11,254 nt of DNA from Saprospiraceae bacterium (GTDB lineage: Bacteria > Bacteroidota > Bacteroidia > Chitinophagales > Saprospiraceae), in assembly GCA_020849825.1 (NCBI GenBank), contig JADZFP010000394.1:1-11254 (forward strand). The letters are read 5' to 3'. How positions within the stretch are numbered: position 1 is the stretch's first letter; each line of letters begins with the position of its first letter. The translations under genes were made by a program, and so were the position numbers. Below, in pieces: positions 1-5,425 of the stretch. The notes under the pieces were generated by a model. It made no database searches, was not told the origin of the DNA, and was given only the letters and a program-made list of their open reading frames with translations.

Positions 1-71
1 CGCTAGAATGGCGCTGATTATCAGGTACTTGACAGTAATTTTAGGCTTTTTTGATTATCGTTAACAGGGCA

Positions 72-106
72 TTTGTTTCCCGTCAGTGCACAGGCATATA
101 CTTTTG
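72..106 (+). promoter_or_regulatory. Bacteroidota-type promoter of the DUF1573 gene
   Basis: TACTTTTG at 99-106 matches the TAnnTTTG -7 consensus of the Bacteroidota primary sigma factor exactly. TTTG at 72-75 is a -33 candidate with a 23-nt gap; the overlapping TTTC at 76-79 would give the more usual 19-nt gap. Transcription would start near 110-113, giving a leader of about 45 nt before the ATG at 159. The leader has no Shine-Dalgarno sequence, as is normal in this phylum. Nothing else is recognisable in positions 1-71. Confidence 0.6.
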
Positions 107-158
107 TCCCATCAATCACTGACGATTATTCCATTCACCAAAACTTGGTATCACTCTG

Positions 159-587
159 ATGAAACAACTGCTCTCCATTCTTGCTTTCGTTGTTGCCGGC
201 GCTTTCACCCTGTCTGCTCAAAATGCTGCTGGTCCGTCCATGTCTTTCCAGCAAACAACCGTTGACTACGGCACCGTCGAAAAAGGCGCTGACCCGCTGC
301 GCAAGTTTACCTTCACAAACACGGGCACCGAGCCCCTGATCATCAAAAGCGCCAAAGGCTCCTGCGGCTGCACGGTTCCGACCTACCCGAAAGAACCCAT
401 CATGCCCGGCGAAACCAACGTGATCGAAGTTCGCTACGACACCCAGCGCGTAGGTATGTTCACCAAAACCGTGACCATCACCACCAACGAAGCCACCGAC
501 ACGCATACGCTCACGATCAAAGGTGAAGTGAAAGCCCCGGCCACGCAAGAAAGCGTACCGGCTACCACCGGCGGTCTGAAACAATAA
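159..587 (+). CDS. Secreted DUF1573 domain protein
   Basis: The 142-residue product starts with a signal peptide: a Lys near the N-terminus, a hydrophobic core at residues 4-19, and a likely cleavage after the Ala in SAQ near residue 20. One DUF1573 domain follows at about residues 28-125. It shows the family pattern: F at 30, DYGTV at 36-40, F-x-F-x-NTG at 50-56, PLII at 59-62, CGC at 69-71, PIMPG at 80-84, YDT at 93-95, and a closing IKGEV. The domain is an Ig-like beta sandwich found in many exported Bacteroidota proteins, and its biochemical role is not established. The C-terminal tail (about 126-142) is Thr/Pro-rich and probably flexible. The gene has its own promoter at 72-106 and terminator at 617-654, so it is probably monocistronic. 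The ATG at 159 is the only start that gives a proper signal peptide. The family call is secure; the function is unknown. Confidence 0.9.
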   Translation: MKQLLSILAFVVAGAFTLSAQNAAGPSMSFQQTTVDYGTVEKGADPLRKFTFTNTGTEPLIIKSAKGSCGCTVPTYPKEPIMPGETNVIEVRYDTQRVGMFTKTVTITTNEATDTHTLTIKGEVKAPATQESVPATTGGLKQ

Positions 588-616
588 GACTGATTGATTT
601 TTGGTTTGACGATACG

Positions 617-654
617 AACCCGGCGGTGCAATACCGCCGGGTTCTTCTTTTTTA
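617..654 (+). terminator. Intrinsic terminator after the DUF1573 gene
   Basis: A perfect 11-bp stem (617-627 with 633-643, left arm AACCCGGCGGT) closes a 5-nt loop GCAAT. The pyrimidine- and T-rich tract CTTCTTTTTTAT follows. It lies 30 nt after the stop codon of the DUF1573 gene and separates it from the next small gene. Confidence 0.9.
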
Positions 655-782
655 TAAAAAAAATATTGGCTTGCGCTGCAACCTTTTGGTCCGCATATTC
701 GTCTGTAGTTCTGCTTTCTTCGTCGGTAAATTCCACCATTTTGAAGAATCGTGCATATATTGGGCCGCTTAAATGCCATGCC

Positions 783-1037
783 ATGAAACAAAACATTACG
801 CCGAAATCTTTTCTTCTCATTGCCGCTATCGTTAGCTGCTGCTCGTTTCTTTTCGTCAATATCCACGCTGTTCTGACGACACCTGTCACGACTTCCGCGC
901 AGATTGAACTGCCCGATCAGCAAAACAATACCGCCGTTGAAAACGACGAGGAAGATGCCCGCGACATTCCGTTGCCCGACATCAGCCTGCTGGAAAGAGT
1001 GGTTGAAGTAGCCCGGAAGTTTGCGGGTAAATTCTAA
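783..1037 (+). CDS. Small acidic single-pass membrane or exported protein
   Basis: This 84-residue protein is of unknown function. A basic N-terminus (Lys2, Lys8) is followed by a hydrophobic segment at about residues 9-31, which could be an uncleaved signal anchor or a signal peptide. A Thr-rich stretch and a strongly acidic segment (NDEEDARD, about 54-61) come next. The C-terminus, DISLLERVVEVARKFAGKF, looks like a short amphipathic helix. Cys19 and Cys20 lie inside the hydrophobic segment but do not form a convincing lipobox. The frame is open back to 594, but the ATG at 783 is preferred. Translation from further upstream would cover the tail of the preceding terminator and a low-complexity Phe/Lys stretch, and would bury the signal. 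No good promoter was found in 655-782; TAGTTCTG at 706-713 behind TTTTG at 684-688 is a weak match. The protein ends 18 nt before a terminator. That it is a real gene is likely but not certain. Confidence 0.65.
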   Translation: MKQNITPKSFLLIAAIVSCCSFLFVNIHAVLTTPVTTSAQIELPDQQNNTAVENDEEDARDIPLPDISLLERVVEVARKFAGKF

Positions 1038-1055
1038 ACTGTTTCGTTTTCTGCT

Positions 1056-1086
1056 AAAAGCCCGTCTGTAACCCAGGCGGGCTTTT
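1056..1086. terminator. Bidirectional intrinsic terminator between convergent genes
   Basis: The two 13-nt arms are 1056-1068 (AAAAGCCCGTCTG) and 1074-1086 (CAGGCGGGCTTTT). They pair with one T-G wobble around the loop TAACC. The outer A/T tracts give a U-run in both directions, and on the + strand it continues as TTTTATTTTT. It serves the 84-residue protein gene on + and the PAP2 gene on -. The PAP2 stop codon (1085-1087) overlaps the outermost stem bases. Confidence 0.88.
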
Positions 1087-1666
1087 ATTTTTCTCCGCCC
1101 ATCCTCAAAAAATACCGCCCCCAAAGGCCCAGGCTCCACCCCAAAAGCGAGCCCAAAGCCGCCCCAGCCAACACATCGAGCGGATAATGCACCCCGACAT
1201 ACACCTGGGAAAAACCAATCAGCCCGGCCCAACTCAATAAAGCCGGGCGCACCCACCGCGCCCTGCGCCCGAAAATGCCAATCAAAAATACGGCTGCCGA
1301 AAAATGATTCGCCGCGTGCGACGACGTAAAACTGTATCCGCTACCGCATCCTTCCAAGCGAAGTATAACCTGCCCGTGCATATCCGGATCATTACAGGGG
1401 CGAATGCGTTGCACGTTTTTTTTGACCAGCGTACTGCTGGTAAAGTCGGCCAGCCCAGCGGCCAGTACCACGCCCAGCACGATCAGCCAGCCTTTTTTCC
1501 CGAAGTTGAGCCACGAAACGGAGGCGATGAACAAATACAAGGGCGCCCATATCCACTTCTCCCGGCACCAGGGCAACAATGCATCGAAGACGGGATTGCC
1601 CAAACCCGTGTTGATCGCCCAGAACACGGTTTTATCCAATGCAATCAGACTGTCGAGCCAGCTCAT
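1085..1666 (-). CDS. PAP2-superfamily lipid phosphatase
   Basis: This 193-residue integral membrane phosphatase of the PAP2 (type 2 phosphatidic acid phosphatase) superfamily probably hydrolyses a lipid phosphate or diphosphate at the inner membrane. The three catalytic motifs are present. The first is K-x6-RP at Lys82 to Arg89-Pro90. The second is SSH at 115-117, a variant of PSGH. The third is S-x4-G-x-H-x3-D at Ser153, Gly158, His160 and Asp164. In the third motif the usual Arg after the Ser is Gln154. Hydrophobic segments lie at about 38-52, 59-74, 121-134, 141-155 and 165-185. Cys residues at 91 and 107 flank the loop between motifs 1 and 2. The start ATG overlaps the stop of the upstream methyltransferase (ATGA at 1663-1666), so the two are translationally coupled. 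An undecaprenyl-diphosphate phosphatase role is possible, but sequence alone does not set the substrate. Confidence 0.88.
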   Translation of the reverse strand: MSWLDSLIALDKTVFWAINTGLGNPVFDALLPWCREKWIWAPLYLFIASVSWLNFGKKGWLIVLGVVLAAGLADFTSSTLVKKNVQRIRPCNDPDMHGQVILRLEGCGSGYSFTSSHAANHFSAAVFLIGIFGRRARWVRPALLSWAGLIGFSQVYVGVHYPLDVLAGAALGSLLGWSLGLWGRYFLRMGGEK

Positions 1667-2403
1667 GACACCGCGTTTTTTTGTGCAACAATAATCAGTC
1701 GTTTGGAATTTTTGGGGTCGTAGGGCGTAAGATCATAACTCCCGTATACCGACCGAATCCCGAGATCCAGGGCTCGAAACATCGCTTCAAAATCGGGTAG
1801 GGTGAAAAGCCGTACTCGTTCCCGATACGCAAAATGCCGCCCGCCAGTGACAAACTCGATGGTTTTGTACACATGGCCATTGCGAACCGATTTGCGAATA
1901 TCGAAAGGTATGCCATCTACCACCTTGTGCTCATGCCGTACCAGGGTTTGTTTCACCCATTCTGCATTGAAAAAATCGAGCAGAAACAAGCCGCCGGGTT
2001 TAAGGTTGAGGCAAACGTTTTTGAGCGTACGAGTATGGTCCCTGTCGTGCTGAAAGTACCCGAAGCTGGTAAAAAAATTGACCACTGCATCGAAATAGTT
2101 GATCCTGAAGGGCAAGCGCATATCGTGTTGGTAAAAGTGCAGGCGTTCGTGCTCAAACTGTCGCGCAAAGCCGATGCTCGACGCGGATATGTCAAGGCCC
2201 GTCACATCGAAACCTTGCTCTGCCAGGTATCTGGCATGGCGGCCCTTGCCACAAGCCAGATCGAGTACCCTTGCGCCGGGCGGCAATTCGAGCGCCCGCA
2301 GAAAATTGTCGAGCACCCGGCGGGCTTCGTTTTCATCCCGGTTTTTGTACAAAGTGTGGTAATAAGGCGAGTCGAACCACTCGGAAAACCATTCGCGTTT
2401 CAT
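1663..2403 (-). CDS. Class I SAM-dependent methyltransferase
   Basis: This 246-residue soluble methyltransferase has a Rossmann fold. Motif I is VLDLACGKGRH at residues 46-56. The acidic ribose-binding residue is Asp71 in TGLDIS. The motif IV region is FDAVVNFFTSFGYF at about 104-117. The post-IV segment LNLKPGGLFLLDFFN lies at about 132-146. The substrate is unknown. The N-terminal WFSEWFDSPYYHTLYKNRDE stretch is aromatic and typical of a conserved Bacteroidota methyltransferase group. I use the ATG at 2403; an in-frame TTG at 2412 would add only three residues. TTTCTTTG (plus-strand 2410-2417) sits just upstream and resembles the -7 element, without a good -33. The gene is the first of a two-gene operon with the PAP2 phosphatase and is divergent from mqnB. 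A lipid substrate is conceivable from this context, but that is inference. Confidence 0.87.
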   Translation of the reverse strand: MKREWFSEWFDSPYYHTLYKNRDENEARRVLDNFLRALELPPGARVLDLACGKGRHARYLAEQGFDVTGLDISASSIGFARQFEHERLHFYQHDMRLPFRINYFDAVVNFFTSFGYFQHDRDHTRTLKNVCLNLKPGGLFLLDFFNAEWVKQTLVRHEHKVVDGIPFDIRKSVRNGHVYKTIEFVTGGRHFAYRERVRLFTLPDFEAMFRALDLGIRSVYGSYDLTPYDPKNSKRLIIVAQKNAVS

Positions 2404-2502
2404 GATGCGCAAAGAAAACCAGAATTTGCCGCAAGCCGCATACGGGAATAAGATACTCAGGGAAAATGACAGGCCGTTCCGCCGTTCCCGGTGCGAAGCC
2501 GC

Positions 2503-2510
2503 TACCTTTG
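2503..2510 (+). promoter_or_regulatory. -7 promoter element of mqnB
   Basis: TACCTTTG matches TAnnTTTG exactly and is followed by CC. It ends 7 nt before the ATG at 2518, so the transcript would be nearly leaderless. No clear TTTG lies about 20 nt upstream; only GTTCC-like sequence is present at 2475-2488. The same ten bases, TACCTTTGCC, precede the response regulator gene at 6611-6620. Confidence 0.55.
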
Positions 2511-2517
2511 CCGGGTT

Positions 2518-3195
2518 ATGAATATACTACTCGTCGCTGCCACTCCATTTGAAATAGCAGGCGCCGTACAATGGCTGGAACAAAACGGCCAGTCGGTCGA
2601 ACCCGGTGTTTTTTTGTATAAACATCTGACACTCAGGGTGCTGGTTACCGGGGTGGGCCCCAACAACACTGCCTGGGAACTGGGCCTTTCCCTGGGCGCG
2701 TCGCTGCCCGATTGGGCGATCAATGCAGGGGTTGCCGGCGCATTTGACCGCAACCTGTCCCTGGGCGAAGTTGTGCACGTGGTGCAGGAGCGCTTTGGCG
2801 ATCTGGGCGTGGAAGAAGCGGACGGTTCGTTTACCGACCTGTTCGAACTAGGCCTGCTTGCCCCCGATCAGCCGCCTTATCAAAAAGCACTGCTGCGCGA
2901 TCCGGATCTCAGTCAGGCGGAGTTTCTGCCGAGGGTCAAGGGCCTGACGGTCAGCAAAGTACATGGGTCGGACGGGTCGATTTCGGCTATTCGGGCCAAG
3001 TATCCGGAAGCCCAGGTCGAGACGATGGAAGGCGCGGCCTTTTTTTACGGCTGTTTGTCGGCAGGCATTCCATTTACGGCCATTCGGGCGATTTCCAACT
3101 ACGTGGAGCCCCGCAACCGCGCAGGATGGCGGCTGGAGGAGGCGATCGGAAAACTCAACAAGGTATTGATCGACTTGCTGGAATCGCTGGCTTAA
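2518..3195 (+). CDS. mqnB: Futalosine hydrolase
   Basis: This 225-residue enzyme hydrolyses futalosine (EC 3.2.2.26) to dehypoxanthinyl futalosine, releasing hypoxanthine. That is the second step of the futalosine pathway to menaquinone, the quinone of anaerobic and most Bacteroidota respiration. It belongs to the nucleoside phosphorylase/MTA-SAH nucleosidase fold. Visible marks are the N-terminal strand ILLVAATPFEI (3-13), the glycine-rich VTGVGPNNT (43-51), and INAGVAGAF (68-76). The purine-nucleosidase signature VETMEGAAFFY (167-177) includes the catalytic-region Glu171. The late motif AIRAISNYVEPRNR (188-201) is characteristic of MqnB. The frame is open upstream to a GTG at 2491, but the ATG at 2518 begins the first beta strand and lies just after the promoter. 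No other menaquinone gene is in the window. The stop codon overlaps that of the convergent gene at 3192. Confidence 0.92.
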   Translation: MNILLVAATPFEIAGAVQWLEQNGQSVEPGVFLYKHLTLRVLVTGVGPNNTAWELGLSLGASLPDWAINAGVAGAFDRNLSLGEVVHVVQERFGDLGVEEADGSFTDLFELGLLAPDQPPYQKALLRDPDLSQAEFLPRVKGLTVSKVHGSDGSISAIRAKYPEAQVETMEGAAFFYGCLSAGIPFTAIRAISNYVEPRNRAGWRLEEAIGKLNKVLIDLLESLA

Positions 3196-4523
3196 TCTTC
3201 CTGTTCGATAAATCGAACGCCCATCGTTTCCAGTTCTTTCATCACCGGTTCGTATACTTCCGGCATGGTGGGGATGTTCACGCCGGTGGTAGAAATCCGG
3301 CCCAGCATCAGCAATTTGACAAACACACCCAGCGGCAACCCGACCAGTCGCGACATGGCCGTGTCTTCGCTGTTTTCGCCTTTCATCACCAGCGTGGAAG
3401 TCAGTTTGCGTTTGCGGCGGTTGAGTTCGTATTCAAACACGTGCTGCATGATGACCATGTCGCGGTCGTTGGGTTTGAGCGCCCATTTTTCCAGCAACAG
3501 GTTTTCCAGGATCAGCGAGGGGGTGGCGTTTTGCACCTTGATGCGTTTTTTGCTGAACAGCCCCAGCCATTCGAGTTTTTGCATCACTTCGCCGTCGGGT
3601 GGCAGTTCGACCATTTTCGCCACGCGGTCTTTGACCGAGCCGGTGTGTTCGCTGTTGCCCAGGAAAGCCTCCATGAGGTCGTGATAGGTCAGTTTGTCGG
3701 AATCGACGATTGGGAAAGTAGCATCGGTGAGGCCTATGCGCACCAGCGCATTCCAGGCATCGCAAAAGCCGCGGTGACGTATGGTGCCCCGGAAAAGCGT
3801 TTTGATATCGCCCAGGCCGTAGGCATCGCGGTACAAAAGCGAGTCGCGATTGGCGTACACTTCCCATTTGCCCATTCCGGGAATATCGACCAGACGGTAC
3901 TGTTTAAAAAGACGGCGGTACGGGATATATTTCAATTTGCTGTCTTCGAGATACTGAGCGGTACCCTGTCCGGCCAGCACGACGTTGCGGGGATTCCAGC
4001 TGAATTTGTAGTGCCAGGGGTTGTCGTCGCTCTCGGGCGCCACCAGGCCGCCCGTATAGGAATAAAACGCCGTGATTTTTCCACCCGCGGCCTTGATCTG
4101 ATGGATGCGCTGCATGGCGCTCATGTGGTCGATTCCGGGGTCGAGCCCGATTTCGTTCATAAAAACAAGCGCTCTCTGGCGGGCGTCGTCGCCCAGGCGC
4201 AGCACTTGTTTGGAAACGTAGCTGGCGGTCACCATGTGTTTGCCCAATGTAATGCAATCCTGCGCAAGTTCGAGGTGCATCTGAGGGGGCAAAAGCGAAA
4301 CGACCACGTCGTGCCGCTGAATAATATCGCGCCGGTCGTTGGTTTTGGAAGCATCCAGCCAAATGGCGCGGCCATTCGGGCGTCCAGCGACCTTTTTCTG
4401 AGCCATTTCCAGGTTGGCGTCGGCGATAGTGACAAAAAAATTGTGCTCGCGAGCCGCGTCGAGGATATAATTGATCAGCGCAGTGGCGGAACGGCCGGCG
4501 CCGATGATCAGCAAATTATTCAT
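3192..4523 (-). CDS. Saccharopine dehydrogenase-family oxidoreductase
   Basis: This 443-residue protein has an N-terminal Rossmann NAD(P)-binding domain: LLIIGAGRSAT at residues 4-14, with the acidic strand end IADANLE at about 33-39. A saccharopine dehydrogenase catalytic domain follows. The family hallmark NEIGLDPGIDHMSAM is at 123-137, and a second conserved patch, RGFCDAWNALVRIGL, begins at about 251. Saccharopine dehydrogenases interconvert saccharopine with glutamate and aminoadipate semialdehyde in lysine metabolism. Related enzymes act on other amino-acid-derived imines (for example carboxyspermidine or homospermidine). Substrate is therefore not fixed here, although the length and GLDPGIDH motif favour the Lys9-like group common in Bacteroidota. 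I use the ATG at 4523; a TTG at 4550 would put nine residues before the nucleotide-binding strand. CAAAGAAA (4548-4555, TTTCTTTG on the coding strand) is a weak -7 candidate. No terminator fits between this gene and mqnB. Confidence 0.87.
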   Translation of the reverse strand: MNNLLIIGAGRSATALINYILDAAREHNFFVTIADANLEMAQKKVAGRPNGRAIWLDASKTNDRRDIIQRHDVVVSLLPPQMHLELAQDCITLGKHMVTASYVSKQVLRLGDDARQRALVFMNEIGLDPGIDHMSAMQRIHQIKAAGGKITAFYSYTGGLVAPESDDNPWHYKFSWNPRNVVLAGQGTAQYLEDSKLKYIPYRRLFKQYRLVDIPGMGKWEVYANRDSLLYRDAYGLGDIKTLFRGTIRHRGFCDAWNALVRIGLTDATFPIVDSDKLTYHDLMEAFLGNSEHTGSVKDRVAKMVELPPDGEVMQKLEWLGLFSKKRIKVQNATPSLILENLLLEKWALKPNDRDMVIMQHVFEYELNRRKRKLTSTLVMKGENSEDTAMSRLVGLPLGVFVKLLMLGRISTTGVNIPTMPEVYEPVMKELETMGVRFIEQED

Positions 4524-4741
4524 AGGTAGTTGTCCAGTTTTGTAAGGCAAAGAAAATTGTCCGGGCGGTTCTGCTTTCCTTAAGGGGTTCTTTTTTGCAA
4601 AATATTTACAGTTGAGCGAAGTATAAAACTCACAAATGTTCCGTATTGTATTTTGATCAATTAGTTGTTTATCAGTATTTAAGAGATTTTTCGATCATTT
4701 AAATTAGTCGTATTTAATTTCACAAAGCAGAAAAAATGTTA

Positions 4742-4772
4742 TTGGTGGGCGCCTGGCAAGGCCGCACTTTTG
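4742..4772 (+). promoter_or_regulatory. Candidate + strand promoter
   Basis: TTG at 4742-4744 and CACTTTTG at 4765-4772 (five of six fixed positions of TAnnTTTG) are spaced by 20 nt, the preferred distance. A start near 4777 would give an A-rich leader of about 38 nt to an ATG at 4815. That ATG opens a frame of only 16 codons (MSFGYVHGISLAHTSC), whose stop lies in the left arm of the REP-like hairpin. This could be the promoter of a gene lost by insertion of the repeat, or of a noncoding transcript. Confidence 0.4.
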
Positions 4773-4823
4773 TATCATCAAAAAACATCAACGCTGCTTC
4801 AAACGAGAACAGCAATGAGTTTT

Positions 4824-4842
4824 GGATATGTTCATGGGATTT
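4824..4842 (+). repeat. Imperfect direct repeat, copy 1
   Basis: GGATATGTTCATGGGATTT matches GGAAATGTGCATGGGATTA at 4971-4989 in 16 of 19 positions, including an unbroken CATGGGATT. The copies are 147 bp apart and enclose the REP-like hairpin and the minus-strand terminator. They may mark the ends of an inserted element or duplicated REP flanks. Confidence 0.5.
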
Positions 4843-4845
4843 CAC

Positions 4846-4906
4846 TAGCGCATACTTCGTGCTGAAAGCCGTTCGCCCAGGCTGAGTGGCTTTCAGCCGG
4901 CGCTAC
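4846..4906 (-). repeat. REP-like palindrome with GTAG head
   Basis: A perfect 10-bp stem (4861-4870, GCTGAAAGCC, with 4888-4897) closes a 17-nt loop that contains the short palindrome GCCCAGGC. An outer 6-bp stem (TAGCGC at 4846-4851 with GCGCTA at 4900-4905) extends it across an asymmetric internal loop of 9 and 2 nt. Read on the minus strand the unit starts TTGTAGCGCCGGCTGAAAGC. This has the GTAG tetranucleotide followed by a palindrome that defines REP elements mobilised by RAYT (REP-associated tyrosine) transposases. There is no U-run, so it is not a terminator. Only one copy is in the window and no transposase is present, so the class is inferred from architecture. Confidence 0.5.
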
Positions 4907-4924
4907 AAGAAAAGTGAACTGTAC

Positions 4925-4957
4925 AAAACAAAAAAAGGTCAGTCCTGACGACTGACC
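4925..4957 (-). terminator. Strong minus-strand intrinsic terminator
   Basis: On the minus strand a perfect 8-bp stem (4957-4950 with 4944-4937; GGTCAGTC arms, 5-nt loop) is followed at once by TTTTTTTG and TTTT. On the + strand the tract is A-rich and precedes the hairpin, so the element works only leftward. No protein gene on the minus strand precedes it, so it should end a noncoding transcript starting near 5058. Confidence 0.8.
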
Positions 4958-4970
4958 CCCATTCCGTACT

Positions 4971-4989
4971 GGAAATGTGCATGGGATTA
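4971..4989 (+). repeat. Imperfect direct repeat, copy 2
   Basis: GGAAATGTGCATGGGATTA is the second copy of the repeat at 4824-4842, with three differences. It falls inside the candidate minus-strand small RNA. Confidence 0.5.
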
Positions 4990-5062
4990 TAACGGGAAGG
5001 ATGCCATAGCAAGCGGATTAATTATGGCGAGAAATTCTTCAAGGTTTTCACGGTTCAGGCCT

Positions 5063-5093
5063 CAAAAGTAACAGACAATTTTTTCAGTGCAAA
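5063..5093 (-). promoter_or_regulatory. Canonical promoter for the candidate small RNA
   Basis: On the minus strand TTTG (5093-5090), 19 nt, then TACTTTTG (5070-5063) match the Bacteroidota -33 and -7 consensus at every fixed position with preferred spacing. This is the best promoter match in the window. Transcription would start about 5058 and run leftward to the terminator at 4925-4957. Confidence 0.6.
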
Positions 5094-5183
5094 TTCCTGG
5101 CCAAAAAAATCGACCATTGCAACTAATCCAGACAATTTCAAAACTTCCCAATGCGGCCACCCCACCGAACGAAACAATCTTCA

Positions 5184-5215
5184 TTTGTCAAATTTTTCTT
5201 TCGTTCATACTTTAA
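5184..5215 (+). promoter_or_regulatory. Weak candidate promoter of a short + strand transcript
   Basis: TTTG at 5184-5187, a 20-nt gap and TACTTTAA at 5208-5215 give an exact -33 and ideal spacing but only four of six -7 positions. A start near 5219 would give a transcript of about 160 nt ending at the terminator 5347-5378. That transcript contains the ORF MRTPVTIKIKNGTVRVSAH (5231-5290). It also has a nested hairpin (ACGGTT 5267-5272 with AACCGT 5291-5296, inner GCG/CGC). Evidence for expression is circumstantial. Confidence 0.3.
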
Positions 5216-5346
5216 ATTTTGACTTGGCTCATGCGTACACCCGTTACAATCAAAATTAAAAATGGAACGGTTCGCGTTTCTGCGCACTAAAACCGTCAGC
5301 CTCGAAAGCCCTTTCATCCGACAATTTTTCATGAGATTATACTGTC

Positions 5347-5385
5347 AAAAAGTTCGGCCAGCAGCGGCCGGACTTTTTGTTTTTG
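5347..5385 (+). terminator. Intrinsic terminator upstream of the TonB-domain gene
   Basis: The 13-nt arms 5347-5359 and 5366-5378 pair with one G-T wobble around the loop AGCAGC. The right arm ends in TTTTT, followed by GTTTTTG. The left arm starts AAAAA, so it could also act leftward. It must end a + strand transcript initiated in 4770-5340, since the next gene starts at 5426. Confidence 0.85.
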
Positions 5386-5396
5386 CTCACTTGCGG

Positions 5397-5404
5397 TACT
5401 TTTC
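5397..5404 (+). promoter_or_regulatory. Probable -7 element of the TonB-domain gene
   Basis: TACTTTTC matches TAnnTTTG except for the last base and lies 21 nt before the ATG at 5426. A TTTTTG run at 5374-5379, in the tail of the preceding terminator, could serve as -33 with a slightly short 17-nt gap. If so, terminator and promoter are interlocked. Confidence 0.4.
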
Positions 5405-5425
5405 GTGCGATTTATCAATCCGGCC

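Larger units (their letters stand above)
4925..5058 (-). ncRNA. Candidate small RNA of about 130 nt
   Basis: The unit is bounded by a near-perfect promoter (5063-5093) and a strong intrinsic terminator (4925-4957). The inferred transcript begins near 5058. It contains a 6-bp hairpin (plus-strand GCCATA 5003-5008 with TATGGC 5023-5028, 14-nt loop). A second short hairpin (about 4961-4978, TTCC-AGTAC-GGAA core) lies beside the terminator stem. There is no ORF longer than a few codons that ends before the terminator. It does not resemble tRNA, tmRNA, RNase P or SRP RNA as far as I can see. One arm carries the second copy of the direct repeat. The boundaries are estimates. Confidence 0.5.
4524..5425. 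other. Gene-free region with repeats and small-RNA signals
   Basis: About 900 bp carry no protein gene I would defend. Positions 4560-4740 are AT-rich, with nothing recognised. From 4742 onward there are promoter elements on both strands, a REP-like hairpin, an imperfect direct repeat, two strong terminators, and two very short ORFs. The short ORFs are 16 codons at 4815-4865 and 19 codons at 5231-5290. Longer frames here (64 codons on - at 5138-5332, 61 codons on + at 5262-5447) have low-complexity products with no domain or signal. The + frame runs through a terminator. Confidence 0.7.

Noticed and set aside
594..782. N-terminal extension of the 84-residue protein back to 594
   Set aside because: It would include the terminator hairpin and its T-run as codons and would place the hydrophobic signal segment in mid-protein.
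135..1256. Long minus-strand frame of 373 codons
   Set aside because: It runs antisense through the DUF1573 gene, a terminator and a second gene, and its product is Arg/Gly/Phe-rich with no domain. It is a shadow of well-supported + strand genes.
3126..4529. Plus-strand frame of 467 codons opposite the saccharopine dehydrogenase-family gene
   Set aside because: The product is His/Gln/Phe-rich low-complexity sequence typical of antisense translation. The minus-strand product has clear family motifs.
4846..4906. tRNA or other structured housekeeping RNA at the hairpin
   Set aside because: There is no T-loop consensus, no acceptor stem and no cloverleaf pairing; only a nested single hairpin is present.
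4846..4906. Plus-strand intrinsic terminator
   Set aside because: The stem is strong but is followed by CAAGAAAAG, with no U-run in either direction.
4824..4989. CRISPR array
   Set aside because: Only two imperfect repeat copies 147 bp apart, no regular spacing and no cas gene.
5138..5332. Minus-strand 64-codon frame in the gene-free region
   Set aside because: Arg/Lys/Asn-rich product without a signal, membrane segment or domain, and no promoter or translation signal. Kept only as a remote possibility.
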